64,000 nucleotides of DNA from Trichopria drosophilae (Eukaryota > Arthropoda > Insecta > Hymenoptera > Diapriidae): the NCBI GenBank assembly GCA_030407085.1, contig CM059584.1:138746001-138810000 (forward strand), read 5' to 3'. Of this stretch, positions 1 to 14,600 are shown in pieces. Position numbers and translations under genes: made by a program. The first letter of the stretch is position 1; each line of letters starts with the position of its first letter. The notes beneath the pieces were generated by a model. It did no database searches. It was not told the DNA's origin and saw only the letters and a list, made by a program, of their open reading frames with translations.

Positions 1-3000
1 GTAAAAACGAATAACTCTTATAACTGAGTTTTAATGAATTTTAATTCTTGTAATGCTAGATTTCATTTTGGTTATGAGGATTCCCTTTTTTTATTCATTA
101 GAAGAGTCCAATCTATAAAATAGATTTTGAAGAGTGAATTTGTTCCCTAAGAATTGTTTGAATGTTTGGAATTAAAAATTAATAGTTGAGAATATTGAAG
201 AATATTTGCAACTTTCCTCCTCTCTACATTTGTCTTACTATTTTTCAAATCACAGCATATCACTTACTTATACTTCTTGACATTTCAGCATAAATAATCT
301 GTAATCGATCAGCTGTCATCAGTTTTTAAAAAATATAACTTCTTTCCAGACTGGTGCAAATGTCAAACACTTCATTTTTGAAACAATGCTACTCCCTTTT
401 AAAAAAACAATGAGTTCTGCACAATTTGTTATGAAATTTATAATAAATATTGTATTAAATCATTTGATATTATTTTTTCGAATCCTACGGAAACGGAACA
501 ATCAATATAAATCTCCATTGCTTGCTCCAGTGAAATGTGAAATTATTAACATATTAACAGATCTACTAGCTTTTAAAAACCTTTTTCGAAGTTCATGAAT
601 CCAGATTATCAATGTTTTGCATTATCTAAAGTGAATATACGGTAAATATATTCTTGTTCAATTGTTGACTTTAAAAGTGCCACTTTCTGCCGTTACACAA
701 GTATTTACTAGCTCATACTTTACTTAATAACTTATCTTGCGAGCACTTTCTTATATGACATCCAGATTTACTCCTTTTTGGAACAAGAATATGCACGGTG
801 AGCCTAAACCACTTTTAATTGCGAGTGTTGTGCATATGGAATTTTCTAGCTAGAATTGATAATATGCAATCATCCGAATGCAAAATGACTTAAATTAAAA
901 TATTTTAACGGGCCCTTTTCAAAAAAATCGAGATAAAGTATCAAAAAACGCAGAATTTTTAAGTGCTTTTTATTTCCGACGAAAGTTGACCTGCAATCGA
1001 AACATATTTTATGGACAAATTGTAGATATTAAAAAGATCTACAACTTTTGTATTCATCATTTTTCACATAACCTCCAAATTTTTGAGATAAATAAATAAA
1101 ATTGTTTTTTCGTTTTTAATTTTTTTCTCGCGCGCAAAAAAAATGTTTTTTCACCAAATTTGGAGGAAACTTGCCTTTTCATATCCCAAATAAGACGTAT
1201 TTTTTTCAAATAAAAATATTCATTTGTACATGTTATATTGAATTAAAAACGAAAAATTATCCCTAACTTCAACCGAACATTCGAACGTTAAACTTTTAGA
1301 TTTTTAAAAGTTTACGTATTAGATTTTGTTCGTTGAAATGTACATTTTCAGATGGTCATAAACAAAATGGACACATCTTGCATTTAAAACCCAGCATTAA
1401 TTAGATACGTCATTGAATTGTACAAAAAAATTGTTGTTTCTTTATCATAAAAGAAATCATTACTTTTTACGGAAAATATTTCGTGCAAAACGGAAAAGTG
1501 TTTGAAACATTTTATTGCATAACCGTACAATTAGTTTTTCAAACATGCATAATTAACTAGTAATTTGTAGTAGTGTGCATTCTTTTTAAATTATGGATTA
1601 TATTCCTACCACTAATAACCACCCTAATTTAATTGATTAATTGAAAATGCATCTAGATCAAATTAGTACGTCTATACGTCATCCATTTGGAATTAATATA
1701 TAAAAAATAGAAAAGTTATTATAAAAATTTTATTTTTATATAAAATTTATACGACTGATCACTTAAATTGTCCTATCAATGGGGAGGAGGTGTATTACTG
1801 GTATAATTGAACCTAGTACATATGGATTAGGAAAACTGTGCAATGAGTTTTACCACTTTGAAGTCGTGAAACTTTTTGTAAATTGATGAAGAACGAATAG
1901 ATTTGACTCATTTCGAAGTTTTAAATAGATTACATAAATATACCCCTGCATCTATGGCAGGCAAAAAAATGACATTTTGACAAAAACTCGTTCAACCGTT
2001 GACATGTCACTGCTGTGGGACCACCCGGCCTGTTCCTTAATGACGTTCTATAATTTCTCATAATAATCGTTTTCCAAATTCTCTATGCTATTTCAGATGA
2101 CGTGTCTCATAAACGCAACAAATATAAACGTGAAAAGTTTGTATTAAGTATACTGTGCAGACTTTATATATTCATTTAATCATTTATTTATTTAATACCA
2201 TTTTTAAATTGAAGAATGTCAAACCTTTACTTTCTTTACAAAATGTTGTTAGCTTCAGTACTTAAAAAGTCGATATCAAATGTTTTTTAAATCAGAACAC
2301 AATATTAAACCTGATATTAATATTCCTCAGGGATGTGTTTCTTTCATAATCTCTATGCAATTACAAGGCAAGTATTCTTCATTAATTGTATGAACGTCTT
2401 TCATACCCAATGATCAGTAGAACCCGTGGATATAACCACAGACGTGACATTTTGCACAATAAGGAAAAAAAGTTTGGTCTCCAGAAAAACCAGGTTTATC
2501 AACAACTTGTTAACGCAACCCTGGTTTATGCTAAACACAAACTTGGTTTGTGCTTTACCCAAACTACTCTTTTTCGTTTATAAGTGGATGTAGAAATTTC
2601 AAAACCTGAGTAATAAAAATTGAATGCGAATATATCGAGAGGCAATTATTACCAATAATTGTTAAAATTGAAATGAGACTACGAAACCATATTTTCAATT
2701 TAGTGACAACTCGACCATACTTACAAAAAGTGCTTAGTTCAAAATGTCGTGCCCTAACGAAACAATTTTGAACAGTACGTCAAAAATTGATGCAACTTTA
2801 AAACATTTTAAGAAAAGGAATACACATTTATTTTAAATGGTCTCGTGAAAGTAGGCTTATCTATGTCAAATACATATTGTTATATTTATTACCGCACCCT
2901 TTTGTTATTGGTTAATTTTCACCATTTACTTAACAACGCTTGCGCACGCGCACTCATTCACATAGAAGTGGTTACATAGATTATGCATTCTATTTCGCCA

Positions 3001-5490
3001 TTATCTAACGATTATATCAGCATACAAACTGTAAACACTGTCCATGATCGGTGTACAGAGATGAATGGTGAGTTTCTAAAACGACGTATGTACAATAACG
3101 CGAACTAATTCGAAAACGACTTTATCTCAATTATCATTCCCTTCATTGAATCTTAACATCCCGAGCAGAAATCTGTTCATGTTACCTTAAAACTGATCAG
3201 GCTGCATTCAGTCGCACCTGATATAGTGGTCCTTATCAATTCCGGATCAGGATCTGACCAGACAGTAATCAGGCGTACCGGATACAGTGTGTCTTAACAA
3301 TGACTGATTACGACCTGATCAGGCAGTACTCAAGCCGCCTGTTAACCCTTATAATCATGGTGGTATAACCCACGTTACCACCTCGATTTCTTTGATTTTT
3401 GCTCATGTAAATTGCAGTTAACGCATTTAGATCGGTGTTTTTGCTATTTTATGTTACTATAGTGATACAAGAATGTATAAAAACAGTTATTACGATATAA
3501 TTATTTATTGTTTATGATTTATAAATAAACAAACATTAAAAAATCGCAATTTTTTCGAAAAAATTCATTATTGACGCTGTTTTTTAAGATAATTCTTTGA
3601 AATTTAGTGTAATAGAGTTTTTAAGGTCGCTGATTACGAATTTGACCACAGATTTTAAAAATTCGAAATGGCCGTTCCAAGATGGCCGACCAAGATTAAA
3701 AAGTTTCTTCATCGGGTTGAAAGTGAGTACGCGGGGGTTTTCGCGGTCGCTCATGACGAATCTGACTACAGAATTTGGAAATTTGAATATGGCGGATCCA
3801 AAATGGTGGACCAGAATGTTAAAATTTCATAATTCGCGACTGAAAAATTTACAGATATTCATCATTCAGTTCTAGATTGTTGGTCGAAAATAAATAAAGT
3901 TATTGTTGGTTTGCCATCTAATACCAGATTCGTAATCAGCGACCCCGAAAACCCCAGGAGTGCCCAGTTTCATATCAATCTAGTAACTTTTCAACATAAC
4001 GGCCCGCCATTTTGGATCGGCCATATTAAATTTTAAAAATCTGAGTTCAGATTCGTAATCAGCAACCTCGCAACCCCACGAGTAACAATTTTCAGCCATT
4101 TTCCGTGTAAAGAAAAAATGCTTCAAAGGGTTAAGGTATATCTTACTACTGCCAGACCAGTCTCTCATCAAGGGATTACAACCTGCACTTAACTAGGCAA
4201 ACGTAGTAGTTGCCTGATCATGTTCTGGTCAGCGGATTACAAGGCAAACTTTATCAGATAAGCGTGGATGTAGCCGCATTTAAGAATTGGTTACATTTAA
4301 ATAGAATAAATGACAAGAGTAGCCAGTAATTTCATGTAGAATTTACTCCATAACATCGATTGTCGCAATCAGATTTCGTCTGAAACCACATTTGACGAAA
4401 TCGTTTATAAAATATTAATATAAATAATTATTTTTGATTAACGTAAAACAAACTTCTACGATTTCTAACCTGGGATGTTTCCAAACAGAAAATACTTGAT
4501 ACAGTTGCCGTTTTCACTTTAACAAATAATTGAAAATTAATAACACCGCGAATATTAATTTACATTATAAATATCATATGATCAAATGCAAAACCGGGCT
4601 AAAAAAATTAATCTTTTGCACACAAATGTAAACGTCGAGCGGTTGAATGAATCCAGAATAAGAATCGTAAAGCATTTGATGTCTTAATTAACTGCGTGAA
4701 TATCGTCGAACTTTATTTCAGTTCGTCCACCCCCCAGTCTAAACAAAAAATTCGTTGATAGCTGCATTGTATATAAAGTTTAAAATAAACCAAAATTAAA
4801 AACCCAAAAACTCGAAAAAAAAGTTTTTATCACCTACACCACGTTAGTTATATCTATTTTCGGCAACTTATTAGTTTTGATATACGTAAGTTTTATCGCA
4901 TTCATTAATCAATTATATATAATTCATTAAATTAAAAAGGATGTTCTAAGGAATCGCCAAAAGGATACCCTAAATTTATGTAATAACTAATTTGCGACAT
5001 ATGATTTTATTATAATAACCTCCTAAACTATGTTTGCATTGTGTGCATATATGTAAGAGACGTCTTCTGATGAATTCACGATTATGTTTAGTAAATCTTA
5101 TTCAGGTCTAATTGTAAGTAGGATATCATGACCTTATATCAGTATTACATTATATTTTTTGATGTTCTAGTAATATGTACCATTTGAATTGAACGAAAGT
5201 TACTCTTATTTACTTTTCGTTAGGAATAGATTTTAATGATGTTTAATAATCGCAGGTATCTGGACATATATACATTTTTTTTTAAAAAGAACAAAATGAC
5301 CCACGGAATGTTTGATTGTCATCGTATTGTTTTCTGTTGCATTTTTTTAAGTAGCTCAAAGTATCATTGATATATCAGTCTAGTAATAGTTATAATGAAT
5401 ATAACACAAGTAATCAGCACTTAATTTCATAGCGAAATTATTTCATATCAATGGAATGTACCCAGTAATTGTTGTATGATATTTTTTCAG
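1..5490. other. Upstream non-coding region, no supported gene
   Basis: AT-rich sequence without a convincing exon, apart from the inverted dispersed repeat around 3.1-4.3 kb annotated separately. It probably contains the calpain promoter and first exon(s), but none could be placed. Simple A/T-rich tracts and a block at about 900-1260 resembling common insect intronic repeats are seen. Confidence 0.5.
3160..4290. repeat. Palindromic dispersed repeat (MITE-like)
   Basis: Two direct copies of a roughly 110-bp unit begin at about 3625 and 3745 (GGTCGCTGATTACGAAT then GGTCGCTCATGACGAAT, each followed by a GATCCAAAATGG-like motif). Two inverted copies follow at about 3924-3943 and 4045-4067 (ATTCGTAATCAGC). 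The outer parts carry repeated CTGATCAGGC-type motifs on both sides. Related pieces occur at about 35266-35290 and 55775-55985, so it is an interspersed family. No ORF. Confidence 0.6.
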
Positions 5491-5620
5491 AAATCCAAAT
5501 CTTTTAGAGACACCGAATGCGTGGAAGCCATCGGGACGATATAAATTGCTTTCGCGAATACTTCGAGGTGGTCTCTCAGGTTCGGGCGACATTCATCACC
5601 CTGCCAACGTCGTTTTCAAG
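5491..5620 (+). CDS. Calpain exon, N-terminal region
   Basis: The acceptor is a T-rich tract ending in AG at 5489-5490, and the donor is AAG|GTTGGT. It encodes a basic/Gly-rich stretch ([17 protein letters not shown]) ending in NVVFK, which joins in phase 0 to LGEKGSG of the next exon; VFKLGEKGSG-like sequence is typical of insect calpains. The exon starts one base before a full codon, so another coding exon precedes it. Confidence 0.75.
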
Positions 5621-8600
5621 GTTGGTAGAATTAATTCAGGAAAAATGTCTTTGCTGTTATTATTTCGTACATTTATTCTGTAGTGTAAGTCGCCAAATAA
5701 AAGTAATCATGAATTAAAAATCACCGATTAATTCTGAAAGCTCCAGTTCAATACAAAAAATCGAAGACGATTTGTTCAAATGAAAATGAAAGAAAATACC
5801 GAAAAATGTATACATTGTTTGTTACTTAATTAAAAGGCACATTTTAAGAAAACTATGAAATGACTACATTTTTCTTTAATGCAGGCAAATATTTTTTTAG
5901 TAGTTACAAAGACGTAGACTAAGAACTAGTTGTAATTTTTACGAGTATATTTATAATTATTTTTATCAGTACATCATCATTTTTTCATTTCGAGTATATT
6001 ATTGTATATTTAGAAAAAAACATTAAATTTTAAGTTAAAGCCATTTTCTACTCGATATCTTTAATAATTTCGTTATGATCCTGTAGGAATCATCAAAACT
6101 CGACAGACAGCAGTAATTGTATATAATAGTGTTAAAATATCACTGTCTTATTTTCATTACACTCGAAAATGTTATTTTGGCATTTTGATAGCTCCTAAGC
6201 AGTTGGGTAGTCTATTTTGAAGTCAAGAAACCACATAACCCAGCATGTGTCTCTGAAAACATTACGAAGTTCATTAAGTAAGGCCTGAAATAACGGCACG
6301 ATTGAGGTACTGTCAACACCCATGACAAACAAGATTCTTCAACCTTTGATTACAGTTTAAAGTCCAACTTTACTTATAGCAAGTAATTTGTATTTGTTCG
6401 GGACTAAAATATAGAAATATGATTATAAAAACGTGTTTTTTTAATATAACAGCAAAAAACAAATAATGCTAAATAATAAGGGAATTAAGCACGCCGTTTA
6501 TGAGAACCATATTTTTGCAGTTATGACGAAAATAATATTATGTAACCATTAGCGTACCAGAAACCTACCGCTTTAGTTAACTGTCTGTGAAGAAACTACA
6601 TTGATTCCTTGAACTAAAAAATTTTATTAAACATTTGGTGAAGTGCTTATTTTTAAAATAGACAATGGTAACTGGTTGTAAATCCAGTAAGAATGAAAAA
6701 TATGACGGAAAACCGCAACAAAGAGAAAATCAAAATTTATTTCCTTTAAACGGCTTCAACGAGAAAATGAACAACAATTTCTTTGACGAATTGATTTTCC
6801 GCTAAGTAGCACTTTGAAATACATTTTTTTTATTAAATGATTTTTCTGGCATAAACAACATAATCAACGAAATTGCTATGAAAGTGAGAAAGTGTTCCTA
6901 TAAATTGGAATGGCAGCCATTTTTTCAAAAACACTAATAATTTATTTTGATTAAAAACGAAATCAAATCATAAACTATAATTATCTTTTTGAAACAATTG
7001 ACACTGATTTATAATACTTGAAATACGGTATTAATGTTAATTTAATATTATTATGCTCACTACTACGACGTAAATTTATTCCGATATCACGTACACACCG
7101 AACAAAATGTTCAGAACGGAATTCCTTACAACCTAATTATGTACTCAACGCAAACCGAGTTTATGCTCAACACTAGCTTAGTGTGTACCTAACTAAAATC
7201 CTGGGCACAGCACAAACTAATTTTGGGTTGAGCACAACACAGAATTGTGTTGAGCACAAACTTTTTTTGTGTGGAATCTTAACATCACCATTACAGAATC
7301 TGTTGATGACGGAGGCATGTCTATTGGTCCACCATGTGCAATTTTTTAAAATGTTTTGGGCATCAGAACTAAATTGTTCTGAAATGGCTTAATGTTTGTT
7401 TAACCAGAACAATTATTCCGTGAGCATCGTACAGAAGCTAGTCAATGACATCGATACTGATTCTGACTTGCTGAAGTGTCATAACTGGTGACGAATATAG
7501 GGAATATAGTTATGAAATCAATTTCAAAGCTAAAACACCCCTATGGAAGAGCCCAAAAGAATAGCGAGCGAAAAACATGCCAAATTTTATCGGATGTTAT
7601 TGGTGTATCGCTTAAGGTTTCATCGTAAGTTCATACAATCAATAAGGAGCAATTGAAGTTTTACATGCCAAAAACAATAAAAACAACAGGAATTAAGGAA
7701 AAATAATTAATTGTGTTTGTATCACAATAATCTACCTATTTTTACTTGTGAATAATTTTTGGATTAATATTTAATTTGGACCATAATTAAATTTCAGTAA
7801 TCATATTTATGGGATTGGTTTTCTTGCCGTATTGCAAAGATTCACTGATAACTGTAAGAAACAGCTTCTGTACACAGTTTTTAGTGATTTTGCTGTTCCT
7901 CTTCTCTCACTAATAATATCTCGCAGATAAAATATATATGCATTTATTATAAAGCAAATTTTTTTGTTGGCTTCTAAAAAAAATCATCTAAAAATATACA
8001 TACTTATTCTTTGCAGACAATAAATTGAAATCTTATTTCTTAAAAATAAAAAAAAAAATGCGTGGCAGCGCATTTAATGGACGCACAATTAATTACATAC
8101 AGGAAAGTAGTAAGCATACATTTTTTGTAAAAACTCAACTGGATCCAAGCCAATATTCTAACGTTACTCGGGATGGATCGCAGCTTATATGCTTTGTGCC
8201 AGATGTGAGAGAATAATATTTTTAGTTCTTCACCTATTTCGCTACTTTTTTAGGGGCTAGTTCTCGTTGTTTTCATGTGAAGCGTAACTCTACTTTCTTA
8301 CGGCCGATTAAGATGCCAAAGATTTATTAGAAGTGCCTAATAGTCGGTATAACGTTCCCGTTTCATATCAGCTGCGTTGAAGGTGTGTTTGTCGTATACG
8401 TATCGTAAATTTGCCAACTATATGACGTAAATCAACGTCGAATTATGTCAAGATATGTTCTTTATTACTTAAATTTCAACGAGAGCCAGAACGTTGGCGA
8501 TTAAAATCGTAAGAGTAAAAATAGTTCATTTATCCATGTCTCATAGATCACTAAAGGGTTTTCGAAGGATAAGTAGTTGATTATCGTCACTTGACAATGA

Positions 8601-11600
8601 GAAATATTTTGTTAAAACATGATTGTTTAAGAGGTGATATATCATATTAATGCTTAATAATATTAAGGTATTATCATATCAAGGTAATTGTAAACAATAA
8701 AATATAAGGTTTATTTTTTTCTTATTACAAAGATAATATCATATTCTGCATGATTATGAATATATTCAAACATTTATAACTTTGACTGAAACTAGTACAT
8801 CAATAGACTTTACTAAATATCATAGATACACTGGAACATCGCTGTAGTACCAAATTTATTAAGACACAATTTATCATCAATTATCACAAACGGTAAAGAC
8901 AACTTAACTAAGATCAATGGATTCAAACAATATTGAAATCATTGTTACATCTATGATGGAAAATAAGAAAATGTCTAAAAAGAAAAATGAATCATAAATC
9001 AGCAGATCTCGTTACTCCAGAACACAAATTAGATATGCATCATGATTTTCAGTTGCAAAATGTACAGATTTTTTATACCGAAAGTAACTTTTCTTATAAG
9101 GCATATGGTATCCCACTTAAAATTGAGGAGTATCCTCCCCTCCCTTCTGTTGTGGGGAAGGGGGTGATTTTTTTCGAGATAGGTTTTCGAAAATATCAAC
9201 TTTTGATTTAAAACATTTTTACATTCGTCACATATTCCTTCGGACAATTAAATGTCTACAGATTAAAAAACTCAATCTTTATAACTAATATGCTACACAG
9301 AAAAAAATAACTAGTTGACTTAACTTATCTAGTTCACTGTTTACAAAGTAAAATAAAATTAAATAAACACGATGGTGTCTTCTCATATACTCTACTTAGT
9401 CCTTCCAACTATTTCTTTTTTCCGTGTAGATACCCATTTAACCTTTTTAACGTCCAAATGTACAAAGTTTTTTCATGAATTTTGGCACTATATATTTGTT
9501 TTATATTGATTATTTGTTTCTGTTTTCAGCTAGGAGAAAAAGGATCCGGTATTCGAAGTGAAGGAGTTGTTCAAGATTTCAACACAATTCGACAAGAATG
9601 TCTATCTTATGGGCGTCTTTTCGAAGATCCAGATTTTCCCGCAGCAGATTCGTCTCTTTTCTATTCACGAAAACCCGACCGACCTATAGTATGGAAAAGG
9701 CCTATGGTAATTATACTATACATCTAAACATTATAACATATTAATAAATATTAAATAACAAATCATTATGTTCACTGAACAAACATTTTGTAAGTTCAAT
9801 CGAATATTTGATAGTTTTTCTTTATACTGCAGTGACAATTTTTTGTTGTGTATAAAAAGTATTTACGCCTTGATACTTGATTATGGCACGTAATGAGTCC
9901 ATTTTGAAAATTTTACTTTTCTGGATATTACAAGTGGCTATAAGGTTATTTTTACTATTTTTGGAATGCCTATAAAACATTAAAAAATTGACAGTACTCA
10001 TTAAAGTGAATAATTGTAAATTTTCCCGCAACGAAAATCCATTAGCAGATTTCTATCCAAAATAGTAAAATGTCATAAGTGATTACACGTACTTCCGTTC
10101 TTCTATACATTTATCTTATTCACGCGATTGCTATTTATACATTCGGATTCTTTGGACTGTTCTAACAAGATCTATTAATTTGACGTCAGTTCCGAGTTAT
10201 AAACGATTCTGTTCAAGTGCATTTAAGTGGGTCAAGGGATGATTTTCAACTGTGTTCTGAAAAACGTAATTTTCTGATATAAAATTGTATTCAATATAGT
10301 AGAACATGTAATAAGGAATGGCTATGATTTGTAGATATATAGAAGACAATAGTGATTTCAATATTCATACACTTTGTATTTTCAGGAACTAACGAAAAAT
10401 CCCAAATTGTTCGTCGAGGGTTATTCCCGGTTCGACGTGGAACAGGGTGAACTAGGGGACTGTTGGCTCCTAGCAGCAATCGCCAATTTAACAATGCATA
10501 GGCACCTCTTTTTTCAAGTTGTGCCTGAGGACCAAAGTTTTGATACCAACTATGCAGGCATTTTTCATTTCAGGTAAGTGTGAATTATGTAATATACATA
10601 TAAAATGCTTGTGGTACCAGTAGAGCAAAAAAAAATCATTGCAAGAGTTTGCTTCAAATTTTGTTCAACCCTTTGACGACCAAACGTTCGTTAAATAAAC
10701 ACATAACTAACTAGTTTCGAGGTTGTGTTTTCGAATAGCGCTGGAAAATAAAAAAAAATTACGTTTAACACCTGTTTTTAAGTAGGTACTAGAAAAAAAT
10801 CCCGATTTTTGAAGTACAATAGATTTACAATATTATTTTTTCTGTGATACTGGTTTCTGACCATCTTTTATCTTATCACCCGTTATAGAAACATATTCCC
10901 GATTCTTTTACTTTAAAAATGTACATTCACATATTTTGATTTTTATGGATTTCGATTTTCAAATAGCTCCGGAGCACCGATTTTGTTCGAAAAAGGGAAA
11001 TTTGTTATCCGCTTATAACAAAATATTCACATGTCCCATTCTCCACATTGGATCCACTATTTTGGAAGAGCTGACTTTGTAGGTAATATTCAGGAATGTT
11101 TAAAAATAAATAAAATTGTAATTTATAGATTACAATTTCTTCTTATTCTGTAATAAAACACGAAATTGAAAGCACATTTACTTGTGAATATAGTGAATAT
11201 AATCCATAATTTTGAAAATATGTAACAACACCTAATGTAGTTATCAGAAACGTCAGAAACCTATCATTAATATTAAACGAATTATTGTATATATTGTATG
11301 TGTATGAACTACATATAAATTAATAAAACTGCAAAATTTCCCATTTACGAAAATATTTGAAGCATCCGAGCCATTTAAAAATCCACATCGATAAAAATCA
11401 AAATATGTGAATGTTTATTTTTGAAGTAAAATAATCGGAATACGTTTCTGGGAGGGTAGAAGGTGATCAGGAACCGATATAACAGTAAAAATTAGAGCTG
11501 GTATAGCTCAAGGTTTTATAAGATACGATATGAAGAAGCTCAGAAAGATACTCATGGATTTGAAAAAAAGGAACGGTCCGCGCGAGGGTTACTATGCAGA

Positions 11601-14600
11601 TGATGAATAATTACATGAATAATGATAAATTTGTTGACAAAAACAGAAAGTCCTCTTTCTTTTTCAACGCTCCTAATCAACGAAAATGGATTGTCAACTA
11701 ATTTTGTTTTTGTTTAAATCAATTTATACAATCTGTTCATTTGAATTCCAACATACTAGGTGAATTCAGGCTTAGGTACTGATGTACAGAACTTGATCTC
11801 CAATACTTAAGCGTGATTACAATTAGTACAATCTTAATGTGCAAACATTTGAGATATAATCACGGCATGGCAAGCTCCAATCCCAATTAGCTAGACTAAT
11901 AATAATAATCAATGTCTAGTTGATAAAACCAAACGACTTATTATTCATTGACTACGCATTTATTATATTATATTATATTATTTATTTTGTGTAAATAACT
12001 ATTTTGTAGATTCTGGCAATACGGTAGGTGGATAGATGTAGTAATCGATGATCGACTGCCAACTAGAAATGGAAAATTACTCTACATGAGATCACCGGAA
12101 GAAAATGAGTTTTGGGGTCCATTGTTAGAGAAGGCCTACGCGAAACTTCATGGTTCGTACGAATCCCTTAGAGGTGGCACGGCGAGTGAAGCAATGGAAG
12201 ATTTTACTGGGGGACTAACAGAATTATACGAATTGGCATCGGCCCCACCAAATTTATTCAACATTCTTCTCAAAGCGTTTGAAAGAAATTCTCTTCTTGG
12301 CTGCGCTTTGGAGGTATTTAGAGATTTAAATAATTTTTTGTTTTAGATTAAATTAATTTATATCTCATAATATGCTCAAAAAATGTATTCAACAAATTTT
12401 TGGATTCAATACTGATATGGTTAAAGTGGCTAAAGTGAAAATAAAATTATTTTTAATTGTTTTTTTGTTTTTGAAATTTAATCATAGGCAGTTTTTATAT
12501 TTCTTTAATGAGTTTCTTATCAACGTGTCTTTTACTACACAGGGTGATCCACTCTAAGTTGCGTTACAGTGAAATAACTCGACGCATTGTTATTAAATAA
12601 AAAAAGTTTGTATACCAAAATGGTCCGATTTGGAGGGGTTAATTAAATTATGATATTGACAATGAGCTTGTCCTTCGATTTTAAGGTTATTTGAAGGTTT
12701 TCATTTAATTTTAAAATGATAAACTTTATGTCATATGTCGAAGTAAATCGTCCAGCCACTTTTTTGAAAATCCTCATATGACCTTGAAATGATCCTGAAA
12801 ATTCGGGTTCTAGAACATTATCAATGGTATAATTTGTTCTTCCCTTGACAACCAATAATTTACCCCAAAGTACATTATCCTACAAATATCTAATTTAGGC
12901 TTTGAAATGACCTCAACCTTGATGACATCAACTTTATCCAATAATATGACAATTCATCTGCAGGTATAATTTTGAACTGTTTCAAAATCCGGGATCATAA
13001 ATGTGAGTTTTAACAGAAAATCACCTTCGAGTAACATTGAATATAAAGGTCAAGGCCATTGTCAAGGTCCTATTTAAATCAATGAGTACACTCACATTTT
13101 GATTTTCAAAATAAATTATGCTATATTTTAGTAGTCAAAATAGTTTATGCTATATGACTATATAAAACTGCGTACATATGACTTACAACATTGTTATGAA
13201 TATTTAGCCAGATCCAAACGTATTTGAAGCTAGAACTCCTCAAGGACTAATTAAAGGACACGCGTACAGCATAACAAAAATAAAATATGTCGAACTTTCA
13301 ACTCCATATAAAAAAGGAAAAATTCCTTTATTAAGGATAAGAAATCCATGGGGAAATGAAGCAGAATGGAATGGATCGTGGAGCGATAAGTAAGTATCGA
13401 GGCCGTAAAATCATAATATATTTATTTTAATTTTAATCTTGGACAGAACAAAAAAATTTGCATTATAAAAATTGCATGTTTTGTTTCGCAAAATTAAAAC
13501 AAGGCTTTAGCGATTCACTATGCTTCACGGTAAAAATATATCAACAAAAAATAAATATTCTATTAAATGTTTTGCTTATAAGGTTTTTGGTCATATCCGT
13601 TTTACTTAACTATTTTTATATACAGATGGTTTCAGTTAATTTTGTATAAATTGTTCCTTCAAATGAAATATTTTGAATTTATATCACGAGTTCATTTGTT
13701 TCTTTAAGGTATTGTTGTTATTAGTGGAATAGGAACTTACCTTGTTATGTTTATTTAAAAATTATTGTTGAAATAAATACAGAATAATTTAATTACAAAA
13801 ATTTTGCAGTGCTGGAGTTAGACTTTATTTTCCTATTATTATTTAATTGTTTGGCAGATTCGACTGCAGATTCTTTTCAGTATACTCACCATAAACAGTT
13901 TCCTATGAAATATATAACTAATTAGTTGGTAATTGCTAATTATGACATTTACAGAAACTGCAAATTGATTAGAAATTGCAATTGAAATAAAAACAGTGTT
14001 ACGTATCAGTCCTGAAAAGGACTTGTAGTAACAATAAGGAGATACACTGTAGTTAACGTTTGAACTATTTATTCATATATAAACTATGTTACGCGGGTCG
14101 TACATAAGAATACATTCGAGTCGATGGTGGTAGGTTGCGCGGAACCGTTTTAGTCGCGGTCTTAGTCCGAGATTTTAGTGGACTTTGTCACGGATGGAAA
14201 TTGACTGACTGCCCTATGGATTTCATCGACCAGGTAACCTCGGGAAAACAATAAGCTTTCCCGAAGGTACGTGGCTGTAGCTCGTGATGGGCCGCTGGAC
14301 TCGAAGGGAGCCTGATAAGACTTTCGTAAGAAGTCTGATAAAGTTCTCGTGTTTCGAGACCGGATGTGTATTCAGATATCGTCTATACGTTTGATGCGTC
14401 GCTGTCGAAAGATAGCGGTGCATCGAACTAGATCGATTAAATATTTAATTAGGCGTTTATCGCCGAAAATATATACACGTGATGTTCCGAGTGTCGTAAG
14501 CGGAAATCCTCCAACAGCCCATCTCGGTATCTAAGGCTGAAGTTTACGGAGATCGTTGTTTGTCCGGAACAACTATGAGTACATTAGAATATATTAATCT

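Noticed and set aside
8025..8216. ORF ending in ICFVPDVRE as an extra calpain exon
   Set aside because: No donor site in a useful position, no calpain similarity, and flanking exons 5491-5620 and 9530-9706 already join perfectly in phase.
9029..9247. Pair of overlapping ORFs on both strands at 9.0-9.25 kb
   Set aside because: Intronic, no domain, no splice or start context.
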